This document shows positions 8,149 through 18,034 of a stretch of DNA of 64,000 nt, piece after piece; the first letter of the stretch is position 1, and each line of letters begins with the position of its first letter. Source of the DNA: an uncultured Bacteroidaceae bacterium (lineage in GTDB: Bacteria; Bacteroidota; Bacteroidia; Bacteroidales; Bacteroidaceae); NCBI GenBank assembly GCA_905234555.1, contig CAJOHO010000002.1, positions 16,685 through 80,684 of the forward strand. Direction: 5' to 3'. The notes beneath the pieces are model-generated. The model was not told the origin of the DNA. It saw only the letters and a program-made list of their open reading frames with translations, and did no database searches. A program made the position numbers and the translations under genes.

Positions 8149-10161
8149 ATGAACGACAACAAAGTAATGAACCGTGCAGCGGACAATATCCGTATCCTGG
8201 CTGCTGCTATGGTGGAGAAGGCTAAGTCGGGTCACCCCGGCGGCGCTATGGGTGGTGCAGACTTCATTAACACCCTGTACAGTGAGTTTTTAGTTTACGA
8301 CCCCGAGAATCCCGCATGGGAGGGTCGCGACCGCTTCTTCCTCGACCCTGGCCACATGGCTCCGATGCTCTACAGCCAGCTCTGCCTCATTGGCAAGTAC
8401 GAGCTGGAAGACCTGAAGAACCTCCGTCAGTGGGGCTCTGTCACTCCCGGTCACCCCGAGCGCGAGATTGAGCGCGGCATTGAGAATACCTCTGGTCCTC
8501 TCGGTCAGGGACACACCTTCGCCGTGGGTGCTGCCATCGCTGCCAAGTTCCTGAAGGCTCGTCTGGGCAACGTGATGAACCAGACCATCTACGCCTACAT
8601 CTCTGACGGTGGCGTGCAGGAGGAGATTTCGCAGGGTGCTGGCCGTATTGCCGGTAACCTGGGACTGGACAACCTCATCATGTTCTACGATGCCAACGAC
8701 ATCCAGCTCTCTACCCGTACCGAGGTGGTGACCTGCGAGGATACCGCTAAGAAGTATGAGGCTTGGGGATGGTTCGTGCAGAAGATTGACGGTAACGACG
8801 TTGACCAGATTCGTGAGGCCATCAAGAAGGCTCAGGCTGAGAAGGAGCGTCCTTCACTGATTATCGGCCACTGCATCATGGGTAAGGGTGCCCGCAAGGC
8901 TGACGGCTCTTCTTACGAGTCGAACTGCGCAACCCACGGAGCTCCTCTTGGCGGCGACAACTTCGTGCAGACCATGAAGAACCTGGGTGCTGATCCTGAG
9001 AATCCGTTCCAGATCTTCCCCGAGGTGCAGGAGCTGTATGCTAAGCGTCGCGAGGAACTGAAGAAGATTGTGGCTGAGCGCTACGCCGAGAAGGCTGAGT
9101 GGGCCAAGGGCCATCCCGTGCAGGCCAAGCAGCTGGAGGAGTGGTTCAGCGGCAAGGCTCCTGTCATCGATTGGTCGAAGGTGGAGCAGAAGCCCGGCAG
9201 CGCTACCCGCAGCGCTTCGGCTGCCGTTCTGGGTCAGCTGGCCGAGCAGGTTCCCAACATGATTTGTGCTTCTGCCGACCTGTCGAACTCTGACAATACC
9301 AACGGTTTCCTGAAGAAGACCAAAGACATTGTGAAGGGTGACTTCTCTGGTGCCTTCTTCGAGGCTGGTGTGGCTGAGTTGACGATGGCTTGCTGCTGTA
9401 TCGGTATGGCTCTGCACGGTGGTGTCATCCCCGCTTGCGGTACCTTCTTCGTATTCTCTGACTACATGAAGCCCGCCGTCCGCATGGCTGCCCTCATGGA
9501 GTTGCCCGTGAAGTTCATCTGGACGCACGACGCCTTCCGCGTTGGTGAGGATGGTCCTACGCATGAGCCCGTTGAGCAGGAGGCACAGATCCGCCTCATG
9601 GAGAAGCTGAAGAACCACCACGGCAAGAACTCTGTATTGGTAGTTCGTCCTGCTGATGCTGAGGAGACCACCGTTTGCTGGCGCATGGCTATGGAGAATG
9701 TCGATACGCCTACCGCACTCATCTTCTCTCGTCAGAACATCGACATGCTGCCCGAGGGCAACGACTACACACAGGCTACGAAGGGTGCCTATGTGGTTGC
9801 CGGTAGCGATGAGAACTACGACGTCATCCTGCTGGCTTCCGGCTCTGAGGTCTCAACGCTTGAGGCTGGTGCCAAGTTGCTGGCTGCCGACGGCATTAAG
9901 ACGCGCGTGGTCAGCGTTCCTTCCGAGGGACTGTTCCGCAGCCAGTCGAAGGAGTATCAGCAGAGCGTGCTGCCCGCAGGCAAGAAGAAGTTCGGTCTGA
10001 CCGCTGGTCTGCCCGTTAACCTCGAAGGTCTGGTAGGTGCCGACGGTACTGTCTGGGGTCTTGAGAGCTTCGGCTTCTCTGCTCCCTACAAGGTGCTCGA
10101 CGAGAAGCTCGGCTTCACCGGACAGAATGTCTATGAGCAGGTGAAGAAGCTCTTGGCTTAA
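8149..10161 (+). CDS. tkt: Transketolase
   Basis: 670 aa, full length. Motifs: SGHPGGAMGGADF at residues 25-37, GPLGQGHTFAVGAA near 120, the thiamine-diphosphate segment YISDGGVQEEISQGAG near 150, and the transketolase signature THDAFRVGEDGPTHEPVEQ near 457. It transfers two-carbon units between pentose and hexose phosphates in the non-oxidative pentose phosphate pathway. rpiB follows after 37 bases, and rpe and the ara operon are elsewhere in the window, so several enzymes of the pathway are encoded here. The upstream spacer holds tandem AAATAGTAA units. Glycine replaces the Cys usual in the GDGCxQE motif, a common variant. Confidence 0.96.
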   Translation: MNDNKVMNRAADNIRILAAAMVEKAKSGHPGGAMGGADFINTLYSEFLVYDPENPAWEGRDRFFLDPGHMAPMLYSQLCLIGKYELEDLKNLRQWGSVTPGHPEREIERGIENTSGPLGQGHTFAVGAAIAAKFLKARLGNVMNQTIYAYISDGGVQEEISQGAGRIAGNLGLDNLIMFYDANDIQLSTRTEVVTCEDTAKKYEAWGWFVQKIDGNDVDQIREAIKKAQAEKERPSLIIGHCIMGKGARKADGSSYESNCATHGAPLGGDNFVQTMKNLGADPENPFQIFPEVQELYAKRREELKKIVAERYAEKAEWAKGHPVQAKQLEEWFSGKAPVIDWSKVEQKPGSATRSASAAVLGQLAEQVPNMICASADLSNSDNTNGFLKKTKDIVKGDFSGAFFEAGVAELTMACCCIGMALHGGVIPACGTFFVFSDYMKPAVRMAALMELPVKFIWTHDAFRVGEDGPTHEPVEQEAQIRLMEKLKNHHGKNSVLVVRPADAEETTVCWRMAMENVDTPTALIFSRQNIDMLPEGNDYTQATKGAYVVAGSDENYDVILLASGSEVSTLEAGAKLLAADGIKTRVVSVPSEGLFRSQSKEYQQSVLPAGKKKFGLTAGLPVNLEGLVGADGTVWGLESFGFSAPYKVLDEKLGFTGQNVYEQVKKLLA

Positions 10162-10198
10162 TGGATAATTGACAACTGATAATTAGTAATTGACAATT

Positions 10199-10639
10199 AT
10201 GGAGGTGAAGACCATAGGCATAGCCAGCGACCACGCTGGCTTTGCCTTGAAACAGTTTGTGAAGAAGTACCTCGACGAGAAGGGCTATGAGTATAAGGAC
10301 TACGGTACCTATACCGAGGATTCCTGTGACTATAGCGACTTCGGTCACGCGCTGGCAGAGGGCATTGAGAAAGGTGAGGTATTTCCCGGCATTGCCATTT
10401 GCGGCAGTGGTGAGGGCATTAACATGACGCTCAACAAGCACCAGAGCATACGCGCCGGACTTTGCTGGATTCCTGAGATTGCCCACCTCATTCGTCAGCA
10501 CAACAATGCCAACGTGCTGGTGATGCCCGGTCGCTTCATCGACGAGGATATGGCCCGCAAAATCATGGATGAATATTTCTCCACCGAGTTTGAGGGTGGC
10601 CGCCACCAGAAGCGAATCGACAAGATTGCGATTAAGTGA
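10199..10639 (+). CDS. rpiB: Ribose-5-phosphate isomerase B
   Basis: 146 aa from the ATG at 10199; the TTG at 10190 is not needed. The RpiB/LacAB fold signature is clear: IASDHAGFALK at residues 7-17 and the catalytic-cysteine loop ICGSGEGINMTLNK near residue 66, followed by RAGLCW and HNNANVLVMPGR. It interconverts ribulose 5-phosphate and ribose 5-phosphate. Placed 37 bases after transketolase on the same strand, so probably cotranscribed. A repeat element and a bidirectional terminator follow. Confidence 0.93.
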   Translation: MEVKTIGIASDHAGFALKQFVKKYLDEKGYEYKDYGTYTEDSCDYSDFGHALAEGIEKGEVFPGIAICGSGEGINMTLNKHQSIRAGLCWIPEIAHLIRQHNNANVLVMPGRFIDEDMARKIMDEYFSTEFEGGRHQKRIDKIAIK

Positions 10640-10675
10640 GAGAAGTGAAAATCTGCGTTTCACTTTCGAACGTTT

Positions 10676-10740
10676 GGAGCAGCGAGAGCCATCAAGCTTG
10701 CTTGAAGAGCCGAGTCGTGACAAACGAAGACGAAGTCAAC
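10676..10740 (+). repeat. Palindromic intergenic repeat, copy B
   Basis: GGAGCAGCGAGA, a hairpin with arms TCAAGC/GCTTGA, CGAGTCGTGAC, then CGAAGAC...GTCAAC. Same architecture as copies A, C and D. Confidence 0.6.
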
Positions 10741-10782
10741 GTGAGTAATCTCGACCGAAGGTCAAAATTCCCCTACAATAGT

Positions 10783-10821
10783 AAAAAGAAAAGGCTGCGA
10801 TGAAGCAGCCTTTTCTTTTTT
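10783..10821. terminator. Bidirectional terminator between rpiB and rny
   Basis: AAAAGAAAAGGCTGC and GCAGCCTTTTCTTTT form a long stem with A-rich and T-rich flanks, suited to stopping transcription from both converging genes. Confidence 0.88.
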
Positions 10822-10840
10822 ATCACTTATCACTTATCAC

Positions 10841-12379
10841 TTACTTCGCGTAAGCCACTGAGCGCGTTTCGCGGATAACGGTAATCTTCACCTGACCAGG
10901 ATAGGTCATCTCCGTCTGGATCTTGTTGGCAATCTCGCCAGAGAGTGCCTCCGTCTCAGCATCGTCCATCTTGTCGGCACCGACGATGACACGCAGCTCA
11001 CGACCAGCCTGAATGGCGTAGGTCTTGGTCACGCCAGGATAGGACATTGCGATGGCCTCAAGGTCGTTCAGACGCTTGATGTAAGCCTCTACAATCTCAC
11101 GACGGGCACCAGGACGGGCACCAGAGATGGCGTCACAAACCTGTACGATAGGAGCGAGCAGCGTCTGCATCTCCATTTCGTCGTGGTGGGCACCGATGGC
11201 ATTGCAGATATCGGGCTTCTCCTTGAACTTCTCTGCAAGCTTGGCACCATAGATAGCGTGGGGCAGTTCAGACTCCTCATCGGGCACCTTGCCGATGTCG
11301 TGGAGCAATCCGGCACGCTTGGCTTTCTTGGGATTCAAACCGAGTTCAGCAGCCATGACTGAGCAGAGGTTGGCCGTTTCGCGGGCATGCTGCAACAGGT
11401 TCTGGCCGTAGGAAGAGCGGTACTTCATCTTACCAATCATGCGGATAAGCTCAGGATGAAGTCCGTGTACGCCGAGGTCGATAGCCGTGCGCTTACCTAT
11501 CTCGATAACCTCGTTCTCCAGCTGTTTCTTCACCTTAGCAACCACTTCCTCGATGCGTGCGGGGTGGATACGACCGTCGGCCACCAGCTGGTGGAGTGCC
11601 AGACGGCAAGTCTCACGGCGAATGGGGTCGAAGGCAGAGATAACGATGGCCTCGGGGGTGTCGTCAACAACGATTTCCACACCGCAGGCAGCTTCCAGAG
11701 CACGAATGTTACGTCCTTCACGTCCGATGACGCGTCCCTTCACATCGTCGTTGTCAATGTGGAACACGCTGACGGAGTTCTCGACGGCCGTCTCAGTGGC
11801 TACGCGCTGAATGGTCTGAATGACAATCTTCTTGGCCTGAGCATTGGCGTTGAGCTTCGCCTCGTCCATGATTTCGTTGATGTAGCTCTGAGCATCGGTC
11901 TTCGCCTCGTCCTTCATGGCTTCCACCAGTCGGGTCTTGGCTTCCTCGGCACTGAGTCCAGAGAGCTCTTCGAGTTTGGCACGTTCCTGCAGCTGCATCT
12001 TTTCCAGTTCCTCGTGCTTGATGGCGAGCATTTTCTTCTCGTTGTCAATGCGGTTCTGCTGGTTGTCGAGGTCATTCTTGCGGCGTCCCAGCTCTTCCTG
12101 ACGCTGATTGAGAGACATCTCACGCTGCTTCAGCCGGTTCTCGTTCTGCTGGATGTGCTGGTTGCGCTGCTGCACTTCCTTTTCTAACTCGCTCTTTTTG
12201 TTCAGGAACTTCTCCTTTACTTCGAGCAATTTCTTCTCTTTGATGACTTCCGCTTCCTTGTTGGCAGCATCGATCATCTGATTATATTTTCCCTTAACTA
12301 CGTAACGGAAAACCAAGTAGCCTACGGCGACACCCAAAATGAGTGCCACAACAATGGCTATAATCGTAAGTAAATCCAT
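10841..12379 (-). CDS. rny: Ribonuclease Y
   Basis: 512 aa with the full RNase Y layout. Residues 4-24 are one membrane-anchoring helix; 30-190 form a long charged coiled coil; about 205-270 is a KH RNA-binding domain ([19 protein letters not shown]); about 325-420 is an HD phosphohydrolase domain with HDIGK near 361. It is a membrane-associated endoribonuclease that starts mRNA decay. It lies downstream of zapA in the same orientation (40-base gap) and ends at a shared terminator. The conserved zapA-rny linkage supports both calls. Confidence 0.96.
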   Translation of the reverse strand: MDLLTIIAIVVALILGVAVGYLVFRYVVKGKYNQMIDAANKEAEVIKEKKLLEVKEKFLNKKSELEKEVQQRNQHIQQNENRLKQREMSLNQRQEELGRRKNDLDNQQNRIDNEKKMLAIKHEELEKMQLQERAKLEELSGLSAEEAKTRLVEAMKDEAKTDAQSYINEIMDEAKLNANAQAKKIVIQTIQRVATETAVENSVSVFHIDNDDVKGRVIGREGRNIRALEAACGVEIVVDDTPEAIVISAFDPIRRETCRLALHQLVADGRIHPARIEEVVAKVKKQLENEVIEIGKRTAIDLGVHGLHPELIRMIGKMKYRSSYGQNLLQHARETANLCSVMAAELGLNPKKAKRAGLLHDIGKVPDEESELPHAIYGAKLAEKFKEKPDICNAIGAHHDEMEMQTLLAPIVQVCDAISGARPGARREIVEAYIKRLNDLEAIAMSYPGVTKTYAIQAGRELRVIVGADKMDDAETEALSGEIANKIQTEMTYPGQVKITVIRETRSVAYAK

Positions 12380-12419
12380 AATACCTTATTAATATATATA
12401 TGTTATGTTAATATTCTCC

Positions 12420-12725
12420 TTACTTCTCACCAAGTGCGCCTTCAATTTCAGCGGTGAGCCGTTTGAGAATATCATCATAAGGGGAAGTGTCGTTATGTGC
12501 ACGTTCCTTCTGATATAACAGCGCCACATCGACCAGCGTCATCAGCGCTATTATATGCTCACTCTTACGTCCCCTGTATGCCTGAGAATAGGCGTTGTAC
12601 CGGTCGGTAATGAGTTTTGCTGCTGCACGGTAATACTCCTCGTCTTCGCGGTTAATGGTAACCTCGATTTCGGCGTCATAGACGTGCAGTCGGATATGTA
12701 GTTTCTCTTTGTTCGGTTCAGCCAT
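12420..12725 (-). CDS. zapA: Cell division protein ZapA
   Basis: 101 aa. The N-terminal half (LHIRLHVYDAEIEVTINREDEEYYRAA) matches the ZapA fold, and the C-terminal half is a coiled-coil helix. ZapA binds FtsZ and bundles protofilaments at the division ring. It begins 12 bases after the ZapB-like gene upstream, and rny follows, forming a three-gene unit. Length is normal for the family. Confidence 0.85.
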   Translation of the reverse strand: MAEPNKEKLHIRLHVYDAEIEVTINREDEEYYRAAAKLITDRYNAYSQAYRGRKSEHIIALMTLVDVALLYQKERAHNDTSPYDDILKRLTAEIEGALGEK

Positions 12726-12737
12726 CGCTTCTGAAGA

Positions 12738-13034
12738 TTATTTAGCGTCACTCAAGATAGCAATGCATTTGTTTACATCTCTAATCAGCTTGGACAATCG
12801 GTTCTTGGCACCTTCCAGGTCACCATCCGAAATCTCAATCATCTTCGCCATCTTTAACGAATCGTAGTCACGACCCTTCTGTTCCAGTTTCTCACGGAGC
12901 TCCTGAATGTCACGCTCGTTCTTCTCGACCATCGCAAAAAGGTCTTCGTTCTCCTTTTTCAACTGCTGGAAACGGAGAAGCATCTGACGGACGCGCGTCT
13001 CAAAATCCTTCAAAACTTTCTCATTAGAGTTCAT
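12738..13034 (-). CDS. Small coiled-coil protein, ZapB-like candidate
   Basis: 98 aa, almost entirely helical with a heptad pattern (residues 5-60, FQQLKKENEDLFAMVEKNER). It sits directly upstream of zapA. ZapB is a coiled-coil partner of ZapA in other bacteria, so a division-ring role is a fair guess from position and structure, not from sequence identity. A promoter (TACCTTTGT on the minus strand, 13055-13063) lies about 20 bases upstream, so this gene leads the zapB-like/zapA/rny transcript. Confidence 0.7.
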   Translation of the reverse strand: MNSNEKVLKDFETRVRQMLLRFQQLKKENEDLFAMVEKNERDIQELREKLEQKGRDYDSLKMAKMIEISDGDLEGAKNRLSKLIRDVNKCIAILSDAK

Positions 13035-13102
13035 AGCCTAACTCGTTAATTTGCACAAAGGTAATGCTTTAATATGAAAGATGAAAGGTGAAAGATGAAA
13101 AA

Positions 13103-13747
13103 TTATGATTTTTTAGGGTTTGAATCGTCGTTTTTGGGCCTTGGCTCCTTTTTTGCCAGCATAATGACCTTAAAAATGAAACTGGTGGTCCACTGGGGAG
13201 AGAAGCCCAGACGTTTGGCCAGTTCACGGATTCCGACTGCTGTTTTCAGCACGGCGGCATCCTTGAAGTCGTTCTTGTTAAAGATGTCGTCAACGGTCTG
13301 CTCGGTAGCCGAGAAGAGGGTCTTCTTGAACATGCTGGGAATGCGCAGCTTATACTTCATGAGGTTTGTGATAAGCATCAGCAAATCGTTGGTATAAGCC
13401 TGAAACTGAATCATATAAGGCTGTACGTCCTGAATCTTGCGGCAACGCTTTTTGATGCTCTGGTCAATCTCCTTGAAGAAGTTATCGTCCATCTCGTAGA
13501 TGTCTTTCAGCATCTTCTTGCAGCGGCTCTTTTCGCCAACGCCTAACTTGTTGTTGACGGTAGGAACGTGCAGCGTTGTCTTGAAAACTCGCAGGTCGGG
13601 TAGGGCAGCCATGTTGGTAATACCCAGGTCGGCGGCCATAACAGCCTGGAAATATACACGAATAAGCGTCATGTAGTCTTCCATGCCGCCCGTCTTTTGT
13701 GTATCTTCGGAGTCTTTGCGTCCGAATAAATTAGATAAAAATCCCAT
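13103..13747 (-). CDS. Conserved-looking cytosolic protein of unknown function
   Basis: 214 aa, no signal peptide or membrane span. Not recognised. Helical, Lys-rich, starting MGFLSNLFGRKD; a short hydrophobic N-terminus followed by basic residues could touch the membrane. The C-terminus is a lysine/proline-rich tail (KKEPRPKNDDSNPKKS). It stands alone: 68 bases before the zapB-like promoter region and with spacer DNA upstream. Confidence 0.65.
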   Translation of the reverse strand: MGFLSNLFGRKDSEDTQKTGGMEDYMTLIRVYFQAVMAADLGITNMAALPDLRVFKTTLHVPTVNNKLGVGEKSRCKKMLKDIYEMDDNFFKEIDQSIKKRCRKIQDVQPYMIQFQAYTNDLLMLITNLMKYKLRIPSMFKKTLFSATEQTVDDIFNKNDFKDAAVLKTAVGIRELAKRLGFSPQWTTSFIFKVIMLAKKEPRPKNDDSNPKKS

Positions 13748-13947
13748 TTCTTATTTGCTTTTTCTGTTTACTAATTCCAATTTCGGGTGCAAAGGTACGG
13801 ATAAGTGAGCAAAATACAAAAGGAAAACTTGTTTTTCTTTTTATTTTCGAACAAAAGTACAAAAAAGATGAAGGATTAAAGTTGAAAGTTGAAAGATTAT
13901 GAAAGCTAATCCGTAAAAAAAAGTTAATTCGGGTGTGACGACAATAA

Positions 13948-13975
13948 ATTCTTCATTCTTCATTCTTCATTCTTC
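13948..13975. repeat. Tandem 7-bp repeat (ATTCTTC x 4)
   Basis: Four perfect head-to-tail copies just upstream of the rfbA -7 box (13988). A repeat of this length can slip during replication, which would alter spacing around the promoter's -33 region. Similar AT-rich short tandem repeats occur in other spacers of the window. Confidence 0.7.
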
Positions 13976-13987
13976 ACTAAAAATTAC

Positions 13988-13996
13988 TACCTTTGC
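13988..13996 (+). promoter_or_regulatory. -7 box of the rfbA promoter
   Basis: TACCTTTGC, an exact TAnnTTTGC match 22 bases upstream of the rfbA start. The -33 position falls in the ATTCTTC repeat, which lacks a clear TTTG. Confidence 0.75.
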
Positions 13997-14018
13997 AGCC
14001 TGAATATAACGTTATATC

Positions 14019-14900
14019 ATGAAAGGAATAGTTTTAGCTGGGGGAAGTGGCACACGCCTCTATCCTATTACTAAAGGAATCAGCAAACAGCTGATCCCCA
14101 TATTCGATAAGCCGATGATTTACTATCCCATCTCGGCTTTGATGCTTGCTGGTATCCGTGAGATACTGATTATCAGCACTCCTTATGACTTGCCGGGCTT
14201 CAAACGATTGTTGGGGACCGGTGAGGATATCGGCGTAAAGTTTGAATATGCCGAACAGCCTTCACCTGACGGATTGGCACAGGCTTTCATTATCGGTGAG
14301 AAATTCATTGGTGATGATTGCGCGTGTCTGGTTCTTGGTGATAATATCTTCTATGGAAGCGGCTTCACAGGATTGCTGCGTCAGAGTGTTGAGAATGCTG
14401 AGAAACGTGGTGAGGCTACCGTTTTTGGCTATTATGTCAATGACCCGGAGCGTTATGGTGTGGCAGAATTTGACAGCGAAGGCAATTGCCTCAGCATAGA
14501 GGAGAAACCCGAGCATCCGAAATCAAACTACGCTGTCGTAGGACTTTATTTCTACCCCAACAGCGTGGTGGAGATAGCCAAGAACATCAAGCCCAGTGCC
14601 CGTGGCGAATTGGAAATCACGACGGTCAATCAGGAATACCTGAAGCAGAAGAACCTGAAGGTGATGACGCTGCAGCGCGGTTTTGCCTGGTTGGACACCG
14701 GCACTCATGACAGTCTCAGCGAAGCCAGTACATTTATTGAGGTCATTGAGAAGCGTCAGGGCTTAAAAGTGGCTTGTCTTGAGGAAATCGCCTTTAAGCG
14801 TGGATGGATTAACCGCGAACAGCTGAAGGCTGTGGCCCAGCCCATGATCAAGAACGGCTACGGTCAATATCTGATGCAGTTGGCTGAACAGAACCGATAA
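14019..14900 (+). CDS. rfbA: Glucose-1-phosphate thymidylyltransferase
   Basis: 293 aa, normal RmlA length. N-terminal [11 protein letters not shown] (residues 8-18) is the nucleotide-binding signature, followed by [15 protein letters not shown] and GDNIFYG near 110; the [18 protein letters not shown] segment near 165 is typical of RmlA. It makes dTDP-glucose from dTTP and glucose 1-phosphate, the first step to dTDP-rhamnose. No rfbB, rfbC or rfbD is adjacent, so the pathway is completed elsewhere or its product is used differently. The Wzc-like gene follows after 46 bases, linking it to surface polysaccharide. Confidence 0.95.
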   Translation: MKGIVLAGGSGTRLYPITKGISKQLIPIFDKPMIYYPISALMLAGIREILIISTPYDLPGFKRLLGTGEDIGVKFEYAEQPSPDGLAQAFIIGEKFIGDDCACLVLGDNIFYGSGFTGLLRQSVENAEKRGEATVFGYYVNDPERYGVAEFDSEGNCLSIEEKPEHPKSNYAVVGLYFYPNSVVEIAKNIKPSARGELEITTVNQEYLKQKNLKVMTLQRGFAWLDTGTHDSLSEASTFIEVIEKRQGLKVACLEEIAFKRGWINREQLKAVAQPMIKNGYGQYLMQLAEQNR

Positions 14901-14946
14901 ATAACAATAGATAATTAACCAGAAAATAACATACCTAATTATAAAA

Positions 14947-17463
14947 ATGGAAGAAAACAAGAAGATTGAAACAGTGGACAATGTAGATGTCGTTGTTCAG
15001 AACGAAGAAGAGAATTCATTTGACATCAGGACCATTTTCACCATGGTGATCCTGAACTGGCAATGGTTCGTGCTGTCGCTTCTCATCTTTATTTTCGGAG
15101 CTCTAATCTATTTGCGTTATACGACGCCAGTATATCAGGTTTCAGTAAAAATGTTGATAAAAGATGAGGATACACGCCGCAGAAGTTCAAGTCAGTTAGC
15201 AAACATGCGTGACTTTGGTTTCATGACCAACAGTACAGGTATTGAAAATGAGGTGGAAATCCTGCAAAGCAAAATCTTGTCAGAGGAAGTGGTCAGAAAC
15301 CTCAAGTTATACACAGACTACTATTCTGACGGACGCATCAAGAAGAACCTTATGTATCAGACACAGCCACTTAATGTTGACATTGACCCCTTGAGTCTTA
15401 GCAAGATGGAAGATACGCTCCGTACTGTGAAGATGACAGTGACCAAAGAGAAAAATCAGTATGTGGCACAAGGTGTTATTATTTCGCCTAACGGAGGCGA
15501 CCGTGAATTCAAAACCACGTTTACTTCCATGCCTGCTGCCAGAAAAATCTCTGTTGGTACGCTGACCTTTACCACAAACGGCAACAGAAAACCCCTCATG
15601 GAAGGCGACTGCATGTTTGTTGTCATCAATCCTGTTTCTGTTGTTGCTACCCGTTTCGTTAATAATCTGTCTATAGCTCCCACTTCTAAAGTGACACAGA
15701 TTGCAGAGATTACAGTTAAGGACATCAGCCCCAAACGCGCTCAGGACTACCTGAATGAGTTGGCAGTATGCTATAATGGACAGGCCAATGCAGACAAGAA
15801 TGAGATAGCCCGTAAGACCGAGCAGTTCATTAACGACCGTATGGACAAAATCAACCACGAACTGGGTTTGACGGAGAGCCAGTTGGAGAGTTATAAACGC
15901 AGCCATAATGTAACGTACATGAGTATGGATGCTGGTCAGGCAGTACAGCGTACCAGTGAGTTCTCTGATCAGTTGTCACAGGTAAATGCTCAGATACAGA
16001 TGATAGACTACATGCGTGAGTATGTAGAAAATCCCTCCAATAAATATCAATTAATGCCTTCTGGTGTAGGGTTGAGTGATGCTGCATCAGCTTCACTCAT
16101 CAACGACTATAATAGGGCCGTACAGGATCGAAACCGTCTGCTACGTTCCGCTTCTGAGAATGCTCCTCAGGTGATGACGCTTACCAGTACTCTTGACGAA
16201 CTGCAGCGCAGTATCCGTACATCTCTGACCCAGGCTCACCGCTCTGCTGACATTCGTCGTCAGAGCATTAGCAGCCAGTACAGTATGTATCAAGGTCGTG
16301 TCAGCAGTACTCCTGAGCAGGAGCGTGTCCTCACAGAGATAGGTCGTCAGCAAGAAGTCAAGTCTGGTCTTTATTTGATGTTGTTGCAGAAACGAGAGGA
16401 GAACTCTATTTCGCTTGCAGCTACAGCTGATAAGGGTAAACTCATTGACAAGCCCAAGTTTGGTGGAAAAGTTAGTCCCAAATCCGCCATTATTATGCTA
16501 CTTGCCCTGATCCTTGGTGCAGGACTTCCCGCACTCATTATCTATCTGCTGCAGTTCCTGAAGTACAAGATTGAAGGTCCCGACGATATTGCAAAGCTTA
16601 CCAAGCTGCCTCTGGTGGCCGAAGTTGCGGTTGCCAGCGAAAGCGCCAAGACTGCTGCCGGTATCGTGGTACATGAGAACCAGAACGACCAGATCGATGA
16701 GATTTTCCGCTCCATGCGTACGAATATCCAGTTCATGATGACCGACAAGCAGAAAGTCATTCTCTTCTCATCCACTACATCGGGTGAGGGTAAGACGTTC
16801 AACGCCGCCAACCTTGCTGTCAGCTTCGCACTATTAGGCAAGAAGGTCATCCTGTTAGGTCTTGATATCCGTAAGCCTGCCTTAGGACGCCTGTTCAATG
16901 TAGGTAGTCGCGAGGTGGGTATCACCAACCTGCTGAATAAGGAAAATGTAACGATGGCCGATGTCAATGCCCAGGTTATTCCCTCTGGCGTTAACAAGAA
17001 CCTCGACTTGCTGCTGGCTGGTCCCGTACCTCCCAACCCTACAGAGTTGTTGGCACGCGAGAACTTGAATACCATTTTCAACTATCTCAAAGAGGAATAT
17101 GACTACCTTATCCTTGATACCGCACCTGTCGGACTCGTAACCGATACGTACCAGATTGCCAAGTATGCTGACGTATCAGTCATGATCTGCCGTTCTGACT
17201 ACACCCCGAAGGCCAACGTTGCCATGCTCAATACCATCAGCAACGAGAAGAAGATGCCGAATATGTGTATCGTTCTCAATGGCGTGGATATGTCGAAGAA
17301 GAAGTACCGCTACTACTACGGCTACGGTCGTTACGGTAAGTACGGACGCTATGGCTATGGCCGCATGGGTTATGGTAAGTATGGCTACGGCAACTATGGC
17401 TCGTATGGCAACTATGCCAGCAGCCACTATGGAAAGGCCGACGACAAGTCCATCAAGAAGTGA
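14947..17463 (+). CDS. Wzc-like polysaccharide export tyrosine autokinase
   Basis: 838 aa, inner-membrane co-polymerase fused to a BY-kinase. Residues 25-55 and about 515-540 are the two membrane helices bounding a periplasmic Wzz/GNVR domain with coiled coil. The cytosolic kinase has Walker A (TTSGEGKTFNAANL) near 610, Walker A' (LGLDIRKPALG) near 637 and Walker B (LILDTAPVG) near 720. The C-terminus (from about 780) is a Tyr/Gly-rich tail with some sixteen tyrosines, the autophosphorylation cluster. It controls chain length and export of capsule or exopolysaccharide. Neighbours rfbA and the GHMP/nucleotidyltransferase fit; no outer-membrane Wza gene is visible. Confidence 0.93.
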   Translation: MEENKKIETVDNVDVVVQNEEENSFDIRTIFTMVILNWQWFVLSLLIFIFGALIYLRYTTPVYQVSVKMLIKDEDTRRRSSSQLANMRDFGFMTNSTGIENEVEILQSKILSEEVVRNLKLYTDYYSDGRIKKNLMYQTQPLNVDIDPLSLSKMEDTLRTVKMTVTKEKNQYVAQGVIISPNGGDREFKTTFTSMPAARKISVGTLTFTTNGNRKPLMEGDCMFVVINPVSVVATRFVNNLSIAPTSKVTQIAEITVKDISPKRAQDYLNELAVCYNGQANADKNEIARKTEQFINDRMDKINHELGLTESQLESYKRSHNVTYMSMDAGQAVQRTSEFSDQLSQVNAQIQMIDYMREYVENPSNKYQLMPSGVGLSDAASASLINDYNRAVQDRNRLLRSASENAPQVMTLTSTLDELQRSIRTSLTQAHRSADIRRQSISSQYSMYQGRVSSTPEQERVLTEIGRQQEVKSGLYLMLLQKREENSISLAATADKGKLIDKPKFGGKVSPKSAIIMLLALILGAGLPALIIYLLQFLKYKIEGPDDIAKLTKLPLVAEVAVASESAKTAAGIVVHENQNDQIDEIFRSMRTNIQFMMTDKQKVILFSSTTSGEGKTFNAANLAVSFALLGKKVILLGLDIRKPALGRLFNVGSREVGITNLLNKENVTMADVNAQVIPSGVNKNLDLLLAGPVPPNPTELLARENLNTIFNYLKEEYDYLILDTAPVGLVTDTYQIAKYADVSVMICRSDYTPKANVAMLNTISNEKKMPNMCIVLNGVDMSKKKYRYYYGYGRYGKYGRYGYGRMGYGKYGYGNYGSYGNYASSHYGKADDKSIKK

Positions 17464-17492
17464 TTAAGGATTACTGATTAAAGATTATAGAA

Positions 17493-17945
17493 ATGACTAT
17501 TGCAGTAGATTTCGACGGAACGATAGTTGAACACAAGTACCCTGCCATCGGCGAGGAGATACCCTTTGCCGTTGACACGCTTAAGATGCTCATCAGGGAC
17601 CGCCACAAGCTCATCTTGTGGAGTGTCCGTGAGGGGCACCTCCTTGATGAGGCTGTAGCGTGGTGCAAGGAGCGTGGAATAGAGTTCTATGCCGTCAACA
17701 AAGACTATCCCGAAGAAACTACTGAGAATAATCAGCATTTCAGTCGTAAGCTCAAGGTCGATATCTTCATTGACGACCGCAACTTGGGTGGCTTGCCCGA
17801 CTGGGGAACCATCTACCGCATGGTCAGCCGCCGCAAGACTTGGAACGATATCTTCGAAGAGGATAGCGCCCTTGATTTCCATTCCAGCTACGAGCGTCAC
17901 CACAATCGTGAAAAGAAAAAGAAGAAGTGGTGGCAGCTTGGCTGA
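17493..17945 (+). CDS. Small HAD-like hydrolase (BT0820 type)
   Basis: 150 aa. The N-terminus VDFDGTIVEHKYP carries the HAD nucleophile motif DxDGT at residues 6-10, and IFIDDRNLGGLPDWG near 92 carries the second acidic pair. Such short HAD proteins occur in Bacteroidales polysaccharide loci; the substrate is not known. The C-terminus is very basic (KKKKKKWW-like). It starts 29 bases after the Wzc-like gene and ends at a terminator, so it is probably the last gene of the rfbA-wzc unit. Confidence 0.75.
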   Translation: MTIAVDFDGTIVEHKYPAIGEEIPFAVDTLKMLIRDRHKLILWSVREGHLLDEAVAWCKERGIEFYAVNKDYPEETTENNQHFSRKLKVDIFIDDRNLGGLPDWGTIYRMVSRRKTWNDIFEEDSALDFHSSYERHHNREKKKKKWWQLG

Positions 17946-17976
17946 TTTCCGAAACGAATGAATAAGCGCAAAAGAT

Positions 17977-18010
17977 AACGCCGTCTGTTGTTGAAGCAGG
18001 CGGCGTTTTT
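17977..18010 (+). terminator. Terminator after the HAD gene
   Basis: AACGCCGTCTG and CAGGCGGCGTT form an 11-bp stem with a T-run on the plus strand. It lies between converging genes. Confidence 0.82.
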
Positions 18011-18034
18011 GTGCTATTGGGAAGCTTGTTCCGG

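Noticed and set aside
13035-13102. 6S RNA or other ncRNA near zapA
   Set aside because: The spacers around zapA and rny are too short and show no long bulged hairpin.
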